The notes under the pieces were generated by a model that saw only the letters and a program-made list of their open reading frames with translations, did not search any database and was not told the origin of the DNA. Below are positions 1 to 9,000 of a stretch of DNA of 64,000 nt, one piece after another (the stretch's first letter is position 1; the number at the start of each line of letters is the position of its first letter). The position numbers and the translations under genes are program-made. Source of the stretch: Chitinophaga oryziterrae (GTDB lineage Bacteria; Bacteroidota; Bacteroidia; Chitinophagales; Chitinophagaceae); assembly GCF_009758125.1 (NCBI RefSeq), contig NZ_WRXO01000008.1:248001-312000 (forward strand), read 5' to 3'.

Positions 1-2078
1 TCCACATAGAATTTAGGTCTTTTGTATTCTTCCACAGAGAAAGAAATACTACCGGCATTATCTGCTTCTTCCAGGCTGAAGTTTCCATTGAGGCGACCAG
101 CAGGCAGACGGAATTTACCGGAGTAAGTACCATACTCATTGGAAGTAACTCCCATGGAATCTACTTCATCCCCGTTTACATCATGCAGATGTATGATGGT
201 TTTGCAGGCTGGCAATACGCGGCTTTTAATGGCCGGATTACCTTTCTTTATAACGATACCTTTGAAGTACACTGTTTGTCCGGGGCGATAGATAGCCCTG
301 TCCGTAAACAGGAATGTTGTATGAGGCGTGGTATCTTCCTTATACCTGGTGTAGTTATAAATGTATTTATAATCATCCGTGAACAGCTCGTCTTTTCCAT
401 TAATCCATTGGAGTCTTACGTTCGTATTACTCTTCAGTTTCTTCATCTGCAGTGATCCGTCTTTCCCCGAAAGGTTGGTTGAAATGAGTTTCAAATCGTC
501 TTCACCGGAATTAGGGTTTCTTACATTCTGCCATATATTCAATTTAACATCGGGCATTGGTTTGCCAGTCTGTCTGTGTAAAACGTAATAGAGGTCTGGT
601 CCACCGTCATTGTCATCCCGGCTGATATAACTGATCTCTGATACATGAATGAACTGTGCCGCCAACAGGTTTTCCTTGATGGAGAACTGAGGGTTTGTAC
701 TGGCCAGGATCATGTACTGGCCTATCGGTAATGCATTTATTTTAATCTCAGTAGTATGCTTACGGTAATCTTCCGATCCTGTTAAAGGTTGTTCCCATGC
801 TTTTGTCACGGGCCTTTCTGTTACCAGTCGCCAGTAAGCTTCATTATCAATATAAGCGGTCTGGGATGCTTTGCGTAACGACTGAAGGAAATCCTCGTCG
901 ATACGGGCAATGCGCAGATAGATCTTATTCAGATTACTATAAGTGACCAGCGTACGGAAAGGTAAGTCCGGTACATTCACCAGTTCAGTTTCCAGCCTTA
1001 ACTCTTTGCTTTTGATCTGTTCCAGTAAATGGGCCGCCTGTATACCTCCGCGGGATGATGGCGCCTGTTTAATGGCTTTATCACACAGCGTTTTTGCTGT
1101 TATATAAGCATCTTTATCAGGTAAACCGTAGTAATATTGTGCCAGCAGGCAGGTAGCCTGTGTACTTTCAGCTTCGCCTGCATATGCCACTTCCATTTCT
1201 TTCAGGAGTTTCACATACAGCGCTGTTTTATCAGGCATCACACTTACCTGGTTCATATACGCCACTCTTTCAAGGTCTACGTCCAGGAGCGCAGCTTTGC
1301 CGTCCTTCTCATGAAAACGCAGCAGTTCCTGTAATATTAACAGGGCTTTGTATTGTAAGGAGACATTATCCGTAGTAATGAAATGATGCACTGCGAATGT
1401 CTGTGCCGGCGCAAAAGCTGCGGGGTCTGTCAGTTCGAACTGGTTAGCCGGGCGGGTGGCATTTGCCTCTCCTGTTTTGAAATAGTCCAGGGCACGGTGT
1501 GCAAGCAGGTCATATAGTGTAGGGCGTAATTCCCTGGAGTTCTCTCCTTTGTTTATGATTGGATCGTAGGTAGCAATATTCACCTTTTGCAGATCAGCGC
1601 TTTTTTCTAAAGAAGCCAGATAGGCCGCAGAGATTTCTTTGTTCAGGCGGTCGGGGCTCCAGGCGGTGATGTCTGTAGTGGTATCATTTTCCACGGCAGT
1701 GCGACGGTACAGCATATACCTGTTCTGCTGCAGGTAGTTCCAGATCAGTTCTCCTTTTATGCTCAGTAAAATAGCTTTTATGGGGCCATCGAACTGTGCG
1801 ATATGGGTATCCACTTCATGAAGATCTTTCATGGGAGAATACTCTTCGGTGATATTGATGTATTTAATACGGTAGATCAGTGCTTTCAGCAGTTGCACAT
1901 CCTGTTTTTGTTTCAGGGCCTGTGTATAGATGCTGTTCACTTCTTCCAATGCCGACTTTGGCAATCCTTTTTTGTCAAAAGCTTCTACTTTTTCCCAGTG
2001 GGCGTCATAGTTGAATTGAGCCATAGCGGTAGTACTGATAACTGTTAGAAAAATGAATAATGAGAAAATGAGGCGCAT
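1..2078 (-). CDS. Alpha-2-macroglobulin family protein, N-terminal part (cut by window edge)
   Basis: The frame is open from an ATG at 2078 to the left edge, giving 692 codons without a stop. It opens with a signal peptide (MRLIFSLFIFLTVISTTAMA, then QFNYD), so the product is exported. Residues about 30-560 are a helical, lineage-type N-terminal region. Near residues 593-607 is the stretch DRAIYRPGQTVYFKG, the hallmark of the MG2 domain of bacterial alpha-2-macroglobulins. These large envelope proteins (often 1,800-2,000 residues) are thought to trap foreign proteases. Bacteroidota members often lack the CxEQ thioester, but that region lies outside the window. The missing C-terminal part means the thioester question cannot be settled. 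It is followed upstream by sucD on the same strand, but three terminator-like hairpins separate them, so it is probably its own transcript. Confidence 0.85.
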   Translation of the reverse strand, partial: MRLIFSLFIFLTVISTTAMAQFNYDAHWEKVEAFDKKGLPKSALEEVNSIYTQALKQKQDVQLLKALIYRIKYINITEEYSPMKDLHEVDTHIAQFDGPIKAILLSIKGELIWNYLQQNRYMLYRRTAVENDTTTDITAWSPDRLNKEISAAYLASLEKSADLQKVNIATYDPIINKGENSRELRPTLYDLLAHRALDYFKTGEANATRPANQFELTDPAAFAPAQTFAVHHFITTDNVSLQYKALLILQELLRFHEKDGKAALLDVDLERVAYMNQVSVMPDKTALYVKLLKEMEVAYAGEAESTQATCLLAQYYYGLPDKDAYITAKTLCDKAIKQAPSSRGGIQAAHLLEQIKSKELRLETELVNVPDLPFRTLVTYSNLNKIYLRIARIDEDFLQSLRKASQTAYIDNEAYWRLVTERPVTKAWEQPLTGSEDYRKHTTEIKINALPIGQYMILASTNPQFSIKENLLAAQFIHVSEISYISRDDNDGGPDLYYVLHRQTGKPMPDVKLNIWQNVRNPNSGEDDLKLISTNLSGKDGSLQMKKLKSNTNVRLQWINGKDELFTDDYKYIYNYTRYKEDTTPHTTFLFTDRAIYRPGQTVYFKGIVIKKGNPAIKSRVLPACKTIIHLHDVNGDEVDSMGVTSNEYGTYSGKFRLPAGRLNGNFSLEEADNAGSISFSVEEYKRPKFYV

Positions 2079-2174
2079 ACGGACAGCATTTAAGGTTTGT
2101 ATTGTTCAGAGGATGCAGAATTTCAGGGTATTCCACAATGACAGGGTATAAAAGTCAAGAAAATTAATCTCAGG

Positions 2175-2210
2175 GCAAAAAAATCCTTTCCGGTTGAAGC
2201 TGGTGAAGGA
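2175..2210 (-). terminator. Distal hairpin of a triple terminator array behind sucD
   Basis: On the minus strand a weak stem (TCCTT / AAGGA with a long loop) is followed by seven T. It is the third unit of the array and shares the unit end AAGGATTTTTTTGCC with the second. Confidence 0.4.
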
Positions 2211-2217
2211 TATGACT

Positions 2218-2246
2218 GGCAAAAAAATCCTTGTCTGTCAAGGATA
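2218..2246 (-). terminator. Middle hairpin of the triple terminator array
   Basis: On the minus strand TCCTTG / CAAGGA closes a short loop and runs into seven T, then GCCAG. It looks like a compact intrinsic terminator. Confidence 0.5.
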
Positions 2247-2253
2247 TAGCTGG

Positions 2254-2290
2254 CAAAAAAAATCCTCCCCCGTTGATGCCGGAGGAGGAC
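2254..2290 (-). terminator. Main intrinsic terminator of sucD
   Basis: On the minus strand CCTCCTCCGG and the opposing GGGGGAGG arm pair around a short loop, followed by eight T. It starts about 35 bases after the sucD stop and is the strongest of three consecutive hairpins. Confidence 0.7.
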
Positions 2291-2323
2291 TTTCTATATC
2301 ATTAACTAATTGATTAGTATAGG

Positions 2324-3205
2324 TTATGCTTTCACAGCCTTCAGTACATCCGCCATAGTCTGGCCAATGTTCGCAGGGCTTGCTACTACGTGGATACCAC
2401 ATTCTGCCATGATTTTCATTTTAGCAGCAGCAGTATCGTCAGCACCACCTACGATGGCACCGGCATGACCCATACGACGGCCCGGAGGCGCTGTCTGGCC
2501 AGCGATGAAACCTACTACAGGCTTAGTACCGTTTTCCTTGATCCACAGTGCCGCTTCTGCTTCCATGCTACCTCCGATCTCACCGATCATGATGATACCA
2601 GCGGTTTCAGGGTCGTTCATCAGCAGTTCCACTGCTTCTTTGGTAGGCGTACCGATGATTGGGTCACCACCGATACCAATAGCGGTAGAAACACCCAAGC
2701 CAGCCTTAACTACCTGATCAGCAGCTTCATATGTTAAAGTACCGGATTTAGATACGATACCAATGTTACCTTTTTTGAATATAAAACCAGGCATGATACC
2801 TACTTTCGCTTCTTCTGCGGTGATTACACCAGGGCAGTTTGGTCCGATCAGGCGGGATTTGCGGCCTACCAGGAAGTTTTTAGCCCTGATCATGTCCTGT
2901 ACAGGAATACCTTCTGTGATACAGATAATCAGTTCAATACCTGCTTCTGCTGCTTCCATGATAGCATCTGCTGCGAATCCTGGTGGAACGAAAATGATGG
3001 ATACATTGGCTCCGGTAGCTTTTACAGCATCCTCTACCGTGTTGAATACGGGTCTGTCCAGGTGCTTGCTTCCGCCTTTTCCCGGTGTAACACCGCCTAC
3101 TACCTGTGTACCATATTCAATCATCTGTGTGGCATGGAACGTACCTTCTGTACCGGTAAAGCCCTGTACAATCACTTTGCTATGCTTATTAACTAAAACA
3201 CTCAT
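2324..3205 (-). CDS. sucD: Succinate--CoA ligase (ADP/GDP-forming) alpha subunit
   Basis: SucD with SucC interconverts succinyl-CoA and succinate in the TCA cycle, with substrate-level phosphorylation. The 293-residue product has the usual length. It shows the N-terminal CoA-binding Rossmann fold ([24 protein letters not shown]), the ligase domain ([18 protein letters not shown]) and the phosphohistidine loop GHAGAIVGG near residue 250. sucC is not adjacent, as is common in this phylum. A TTG-N20-TAATTTTG promoter lies just upstream with its -35-like half touching the end of mlaF, so sucD has its own promoter although it follows mlaEF. The same sort of central carbon gene, korA, ends this window. 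Confidence 0.97.
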   Translation of the reverse strand: MSVLVNKHSKVIVQGFTGTEGTFHATQMIEYGTQVVGGVTPGKGGSKHLDRPVFNTVEDAVKATGANVSIIFVPPGFAADAIMEAAEAGIELIICITEGIPVQDMIRAKNFLVGRKSRLIGPNCPGVITAEEAKVGIMPGFIFKKGNIGIVSKSGTLTYEAADQVVKAGLGVSTAIGIGGDPIIGTPTKEAVELLMNDPETAGIIMIGEIGGSMEAEAALWIKENGTKPVVGFIAGQTAPPGRRMGHAGAIVGGADDTAAAKMKIMAECGIHVVASPANIGQTMADVLKAVKA

Positions 3206-3238
3206 CGCGCTTGGTTTATTGTTTTATAATGATATCGG

Positions 3239-3269
3239 CAAAATTAAAGTCCTATTCTTAAATTCCCAA
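3239..3269 (-). promoter_or_regulatory. Predicted Bacteroidetes-type promoter of sucD
   Basis: On the minus strand TTG (3269-3267), a 20-base spacer and TAATTTTG (3246-3239) match the TTG...TAnnTTTG pattern. The implied start site near 3233 leaves a leader of about 27 bases. Confidence 0.55.
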
Positions 3270-4073
3270 TCAATCTTTTTTCAGCTTATCCCTCCAGTCT
3301 TTCTGCTGGAACATTTCCATCTGCCGAATTTCCTTTGCTTCCCTTAAAAAGTCGGATGCAAATATAAAATCATTCAGTTTCTCATCCTTGCTAAAAATAA
3401 TATCCTTGTTACTTCCTTCCCATTGTTTACGTCCCTGGTACATATATACAATATGATCACCGCTTTCCATTACGGTGTTCATATCATGGGTATTGATAAC
3501 TGTGGTAATGTTGAATTCTTTGGTAATATCCTTGATGAGCTTATCTATAAGCAGGGAAGTCTGTGGGTCCAGACCGGAGTTTGGCTCATCGCAGAACAGG
3601 TATTTCGGGTTGAGAACGATAGCCCTGGCAATACCTACTCTTTTTTTCATCCCCCCGCTTATTTCGGCAGGGAACTTCTTGGCGGCATCTTTCAGTTGCA
3701 CCCTTTCCAGGCATTCCATTACCCGCTTCTTCTTATCCCTTAATGAACCGGAACCGAACATATTGAGCGGGAACATCACGTTCTGCTCTACGGTCATACT
3801 GTCGAACAGGGCAGATCCCTGGAACAGCATACCTATTTCGCGACGAATTTCTTTACGGTTTTTTTCTTCCATCCCGGTGAAATCCTTCCCTTCGTACAGG
3901 ACTTTACCGCTATCCACTTCCATCAGGCCAACCATACACTTCATCATCACGGTTTTACCACTACCGCTGGCGCCTATGATGAGGTTCACTTTCCCGGTTT
4001 CCATCAGCGCCGAGACTTCCGGCAGGATCACCTTATCACCAAAACCCTTCTTTATATTAACCAACTCGATCAT
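3270..4073 (-). CDS. mlaF: ABC transporter ATP-binding protein, MlaF-like
   Basis: This is the cytoplasmic ATPase of a phospholipid (Mla/MCE-type) transporter of the envelope. The 267 residues carry Walker A GASGSGKT (about residues 34-41), the Q-loop region MLFQGSALFDSMTV typical of MlaF, the signature ISGGMKKRVGIARA and Walker B YLFCDEPNSGLDP. It starts one base after the stop of the permease gene, so the two are translationally linked. The MCE substrate-binding partner (MlaD) is not in this window, so it must be encoded elsewhere if the system is complete. The C-terminal 30 residues beyond the ATPase core are charged. Confidence 0.9.
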   Translation of the reverse strand: MIELVNIKKGFGDKVILPEVSALMETGKVNLIIGASGSGKTVMMKCMVGLMEVDSGKVLYEGKDFTGMEEKNRKEIRREIGMLFQGSALFDSMTVEQNVMFPLNMFGSGSLRDKKKRVMECLERVQLKDAAKKFPAEISGGMKKRVGIARAIVLNPKYLFCDEPNSGLDPQTSLLIDKLIKDITKEFNITTVINTHDMNTVMESGDHIVYMYQGRKQWEGSNKDIIFSKDEKLNDFIFASDFLREAKEIRQMEMFQQKDWRDKLKKD

Positions 4074-4074
4074 A

Positions 4075-4818
4075 CTATAATAAGATTGCTGCCAGCAAAT
4101 AGTCCATGAATAATATCAATACGCAGGTAACGACTACTGCAGTAGTACTTGCCTTACCAATTTCCAGCGCTCCCCCCTGTACGTTATATCCGTAATAGGA
4201 TGGAACGGTAGATATAATGAATGCAAAGACGAATGATTTGAATAAGGCAAAGAATATATTGTATGCCTTGAATTCCTGTCTTAATCCCTGGAGAAACTCT
4301 TCACGGGAAAGGATGCCGCCTAATTCACCGGCTTCCAGTCCACCCCAGATACCCAGGAAACCTGCGATAGCGATTAAACAGGGGATCATGATAAGTGAAG
4401 CAAGGATTTTGGGACCGATAAGATATCCTTTTGTATTGATACCCATGATCTCCAGGGCATCGATTTGTTCGGATACCCGCATATTACCCAGTTCTGATGC
4501 TATCTTGGAACCTACTACACCCGCCAGTACGATACAGGTGAGCGTTGGCGCAAATTCCAGGATGATAGTATCTCTCACAACCTGTGCTATTGTAGCTTTG
4601 GGGATGATCGGACTTACCAGCTGGTAAGAGATCTGCAAAGTGGTTACCCCTCCCATAAAAATGGAGATAATCAATACTATCCCCAACGAACCAATGCCTA
4701 TATCAACGCACTGAAGCATAAACTCCTTCCAGTACATCTTCATGTTTTCCGGTCTGGAAAACATTCCTTTGAGCATAAGCAGGTAACTTCCGAAATGATG
4801 AAAGAATCTAAACTCCAT
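4075..4818 (-). CDS. mlaE: MlaE-type ABC transporter permease
   Basis: The 247-residue integral membrane protein has the MlaE/YrbE permease pattern: an N-terminal amphipathic part, five or so hydrophobic segments, and the conserved EQIDALEIMGIN and GLEAGELGGIL stretches. With MlaF it would move phospholipids between inner membrane and periplasmic MCE proteins. It is the first gene of a two-gene unit with mlaF (1-base gap). A perfect TATCTTTG box lies at 4833-4826, only seven bases before the ATG, so the transcript is probably leaderless or nearly so; this also supports the chosen start. Confidence 0.9.
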   Translation of the reverse strand: MEFRFFHHFGSYLLMLKGMFSRPENMKMYWKEFMLQCVDIGIGSLGIVLIISIFMGGVTTLQISYQLVSPIIPKATIAQVVRDTIILEFAPTLTCIVLAGVVGSKIASELGNMRVSEQIDALEIMGINTKGYLIGPKILASLIMIPCLIAIAGFLGIWGGLEAGELGGILSREEFLQGLRQEFKAYNIFFALFKSFVFAFIISTVPSYYGYNVQGGALEIGKASTTAVVVTCVLILFMDYLLAAILL

Positions 4819-4825
4819 AACTGGC

Positions 4826-4833
4826 CAAAGATA
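4826..4833 (-). promoter_or_regulatory. -7 box upstream of mlaE
   Basis: TATCTTTG on the minus strand matches TAnnTTTG exactly. It lies seven bases before the mlaE ATG. No convincing TTG was seen 19-20 bases upstream. Confidence 0.5.
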
Positions 4834-4849
4834 GTGGAAAATGTTATAA

Positions 4850-5881
4850 TCATCTCAGGCTCCTGACGAGGAGACGCTTCAAACTGCGTTCTATGATCTC
4901 CCCCATTGTTTTACAGCGTGAAAATACGGAGTCATCGTAGTACTGGGCCAGTTCATGGCCCAACTGGGATATTTTTTCGGGGAAAGAGACATTGTCTTTC
5001 ATAATTACATCCCTTAAATCTTTGATCCTGTGGCGTTGGGCTTTTATTCTCCTGGCTATCAGCGATCTTTCTTCCTGCTGGTATTGCTTTACTACTTCGG
5101 CGTTGAGGTGTTTCATGGCCAGTTCCACGAATACCCGGTTTTCTTTGAAAAACTGGGGCATGTACAGTGTGCGTTTGCCTTCGTAGAATTGCTGGTCGAA
5201 GTCGATGGCCCTTATCCTGAACTGTACATCGTCGAAGTCCGGGGTGATATCAAATACAAAGTTATAGGAGCGCATATCGCCCAGCAGGCGTACAAAACAG
5301 CGTTCATTGAACTTTACAAACTCTTTAGCTATACGTTTTGGATTGAATTCCGGGCGGTCCAGGTAATGTGCGGCAAACTGATCTCCGGGTACACCAGCGA
5401 TATGTTCTTCTACCAGGGTGTTCCCATCTACCATAAAGTTCATCCAGTATGGGGATAAGATATGTTCCAGCTCCAGTCCGTAGATACGGGAGGCGTCGGC
5501 AATCTTAATATAAAAATAATCATACACCTCATTGTAGGTGTTCACGATCTTTATGCGGAAGGGATGAGAATTCCCGAATGTGCAGATATCGATGCGTTCT
5601 ATGCTTAAATGTTCTTCAGCCGCCTGGTCTCCTCCGGCTTTCATGATAGAATAGATCCTTTTCAGACCGGCCTGTAAATGGCCTATCATGCTCTGTGGAT
5701 AAAATACTGATTCCCAGAGGGTATCTTTTCCGTTTTTGTCATAAACAGGGATGCTGTTATCGTAGTAACGGAGTTCCTCGTATGATACCGGCAGCGGCAC
5801 TTCTCTCTCATATAACTTGAGATATCCCCGGAAACTGGGATTGAGCGGGAAGAATGCTTTCTTTTTTGAGATTTGCTGCAT
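4850..5881 (-). CDS. Conserved hypothetical protein with protein-kinase-like motifs
   Basis: I do not recognise a named family for this 343-residue soluble protein. No signal peptide or membrane segment is visible. Several stretches resemble the aminoglycoside-phosphotransferase/protein-kinase fold: a strand with Lys126 (FYIKIAD), a hinge-like VEEHIAGVPGDQ (157-168), a catalytic-loop-like LLGDMRSYNFVFD (199-211; compare GDxxxxN) and a metal-binding-like AIDFDQQF (225-232; compare DFD/DFG). Residues after about 255 are helical and charged. It lies 31 bases upstream of mlaE on the same strand but mlaE has its own -7 box. The motif reading is inference; the coding call itself is firm because the frame is long and uninterrupted. 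Confidence 0.8.
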   Translation of the reverse strand: MQQISKKKAFFPLNPSFRGYLKLYEREVPLPVSYEELRYYDNSIPVYDKNGKDTLWESVFYPQSMIGHLQAGLKRIYSIMKAGGDQAAEEHLSIERIDICTFGNSHPFRIKIVNTYNEVYDYFYIKIADASRIYGLELEHILSPYWMNFMVDGNTLVEEHIAGVPGDQFAAHYLDRPEFNPKRIAKEFVKFNERCFVRLLGDMRSYNFVFDITPDFDDVQFRIRAIDFDQQFYEGKRTLYMPQFFKENRVFVELAMKHLNAEVVKQYQQEERSLIARRIKAQRHRIKDLRDVIMKDNVSFPEKISQLGHELAQYYDDSVFSRCKTMGEIIERSLKRLLVRSLR

Positions 5882-5986
5882 AATTCAAATATCGGAGAAA
5901 AAATAAGCCGCGCCAAAAGCCAGTTTCTATGTGGAACACTGCTACAAACACGGAGCTTCTAACGAAGCTAATTATTGTCTATGCAT

Positions 5987-6040
5987 AATGTCCATCTTTT
6001 TTATCAACCGATTGAACAGTCAATAAAAAAGATGGACATT
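5987..6040. repeat. Perfect 18-bp inverted repeat
   Basis: AATGTCCATCTTTTTTAT (5987-6004) is repeated exactly inverted at 6023-6040 with an 18-base loop. It lies behind the 6089-9661 gene (minus) and may end its transcript. The T-run is inside the stem rather than after it, unlike a normal terminator. Confidence 0.6.
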
Positions 6041-6088
6041 GAAGTCTTCTATTTAAGTAGTTTTTCAGTATTGGTAAACTCTCAGACT

Positions 6089-9000
6089 TTAATCAGACTT
6101 GATGAATTTATAATACAAATCCGGATTACTATCATTTTTGATTTGTAGTATGTACATCCCACTCGCAAGATTATTTACATCAATATCCTTTTGAATGGAG
6201 GTAATAGTACCCAGATAATAAGTTCCCTTTATTTCCCCATTGCTGTTATAAATCCTGACAACAACCGTTGCGGTTGCATTCAGCCTGAGGTTTAAATGCA
6301 ATATACTAACCACCGGATTTGGATAAATCCGTATATCAGACGCATTCATCATAGCAACGTCCAACTTTTTCGAGCTCATCTTAACAGCTGTCCCTGCGCC
6401 TGTATTACCAACAATGATGGTTACATCGTCTGTAGCAGTATTATTATACGTATCTGTTACTTTTAGACGAAACACATAAGTACCTGTTGCGGTAAATGTA
6501 ACGACCGTTACCGGGGATGATGCGTTCATAATGCTATATCCGTCCGGACCGCTTACTTTTGTCCAGGCATAATAGGATATATACCCATGATTTGTAGCGT
6601 AGGACGCAGATCCATCCAGTGTAACCTTATTGACAGAAGGATAAGCTATGGTCTGATCAGTACCTGCATTGGCAAACAACCCATGGGCAGGATTAGGAAT
6701 TACAAATATGGATACATCATCCGTGGCTTTCATTCCTTTATTGTTAGTGACTGTTAACCGGAATATGTAAGTACCTACACTGGTCAGCCGGTTAAGATCA
6801 GTCTTAACTTTGTTAGGTGAAACGATGGTAGCGATGGTAGGCCCTGAAACCTGTGTCCAGTTATAGCCAGTTATAGTTCCGTTACTATCTGTAGAACCAG
6901 CTCCACTGACAGCACTACTATTCTTTGGCTGTCTGATGGTTTTATCCGGACCGGCATTCGCTACAAGTTCAGATGTATCTGCTATTAAAATAACATTTAC
7001 CTGATCGCTGGCAGTATCTCCTGCATTATCGGTTACTATTAGCTTAAAACCGTAAGTACCGATAGTCGTCAGTCCACTTATTACCGGTTTACTAGTTGTC
7101 GCAGATCCAATAGTAGCTGTAACAGGGCCTGATATCTGTGTCCAGGCATATGAAACGATGCTGCCATCCGGATCTGATGAACCAGAGCCATCCAGCGTGA
7201 TGCTTGAAACCGGAAATACTATGGTTGTATCGGCACCGGCAACTGCTATCGGGGGTTTGTTTATAATTGTACCGGACTCATATTCATCTGCACCTACGTC
7301 ATAAGTTATCCCCCAGGGCCTTATATCTCCATCAATATCCGTATTAAAATACGCACTCAGGTTTAAGCCTTTATCAATGGCCGGGGACCCTGATGCCAGG
7401 TGAAAGTCCTTAGCGCCGGCATTAGAAAATTTAACAACCGTTATATCGGCATAAGAAAGATTGTTAGAAGCCGTATAATCTATACCTGTCGCTACATTCA
7501 GGTACTTTGAACCTACATTTGCCATTAGGTTATTGTAGAACAGATTTCCCGGCGCTACAGTACCATAACTATTCATATAACGGATGGCATCTCTTCCTGA
7601 ATTAACGATAGTGTTATTAAACACATTTACGTGCAAAGGAATATAATTGTATTTAGTAGGCCTGTCATCAATAAAGAGTGCATCTTGTTTTGAGGTAGTG
7701 CTATCGAAACCAGCATCACTGATAATATTATTATATACGGAACAAAGTCCGATACCAAATACCTCTATACCGTTGCCGGTACCTTTGATAACGGTGTTGT
7801 TGTATACCTTTCCATTAGTTTCGCCACCGAGAATAATGCCCGCCTGCTGGCTCCCCACATTCATAATACCAAAATTCGATACTGAATTATTATAAATCTC
7901 AACATCTTCGGGTGCAGATGCTACCTGTATAGCATCCCAGCCGGTATTGGCAACATTGATATTATATATTCTCAGGCCATAGATACGTGGAGGCAGTACA
8001 TTTTTCACCGTACCATCCGTGCAGGTTACTGTTGTCCCATTCGGAGCAGTGTTACCTATATACATTCCTTCTCCTGATACATCGTGAATATATATATCAT
8101 GTAATTTCACATTGCGTATAGCAAAATAAGGATACTGGTTAGCAGTATCACAGTCGGGGTTCACTTTAGCCATTACGCCTACCTCACTTCCAGTAATTTC
8201 AACCCTTTCTGCTTCATAGTCGGTACATCGTTTACCCATTGCAAGGCCCACATTCAACCGCTTGACGACACCATTTACAATGAACCCATATTTGTCACTG
8301 GAACCAGAGCCCGTAACCTTAAAATATTTAGTGTTATTAAATATAAATCCATAATTACCTCCATTTCCGATGTTCACCGGGCCTCCACAGTTGACAAATA
8401 CAATAGGTTTGACCGCACTGCCGGTAAAGTTAAAGAACTGGATATAACTATAATTACCAGCCTGAATACAAACAGTATCACCAGGTTGCACATGCAGATT
8501 TACACCGTTGATATAGGCCCCTCCATCAACTCCCGGTGTTATAAGAAATTTGCAGAAATTGCAAGTGGAACCGGCAGCTCCTCCTATCGGATTTACTACT
8601 ACTGTAACTTGTTTTGTGCTTATCATCCCAACCGTATTCTTCACTGTCAGGTTAAATGTATATCTGCCGCTTATCAGTTTGGTTACAGTAATTATGGCAT
8701 TATTGGTGCTGCTTAAGATTGGACCCAAATGGCCTGAAACAAGTTTCCAGTCATAACTGATTATCCTGCTACCCGGCGCTGTTGAAGGTGAGCCATCCAG
8801 TACAATACTATCCACAGGTAGTGTAATGGTTGTGTTCCCGGCCGCCACTGCTGCTATTGGCGGAGGAATTTCTCTTGCCGTATCGGTATATTGCAACATC
8901 CATTCATAAATGTTTGGAGACTGGTAAATGTGTGTTGCATCATACGCTTTGTCCCATACATTATCGCTATGTGTACCTCCCGGGTAAGAAGTAGCAATAG

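Noticed and set aside
183-588. Short plus-strand frames inside the alpha-2-macroglobulin gene
   Set aside because: They lie opposite the MG2-encoding region of a clear minus-strand gene.
2161-2290. The repeated GGCAAAAAAATCCT units as a possible CRISPR-like or tandem repeat array
   Set aside because: There are only three irregular units and each fits a terminator hairpin on the minus strand. No spacers or cas genes are present.
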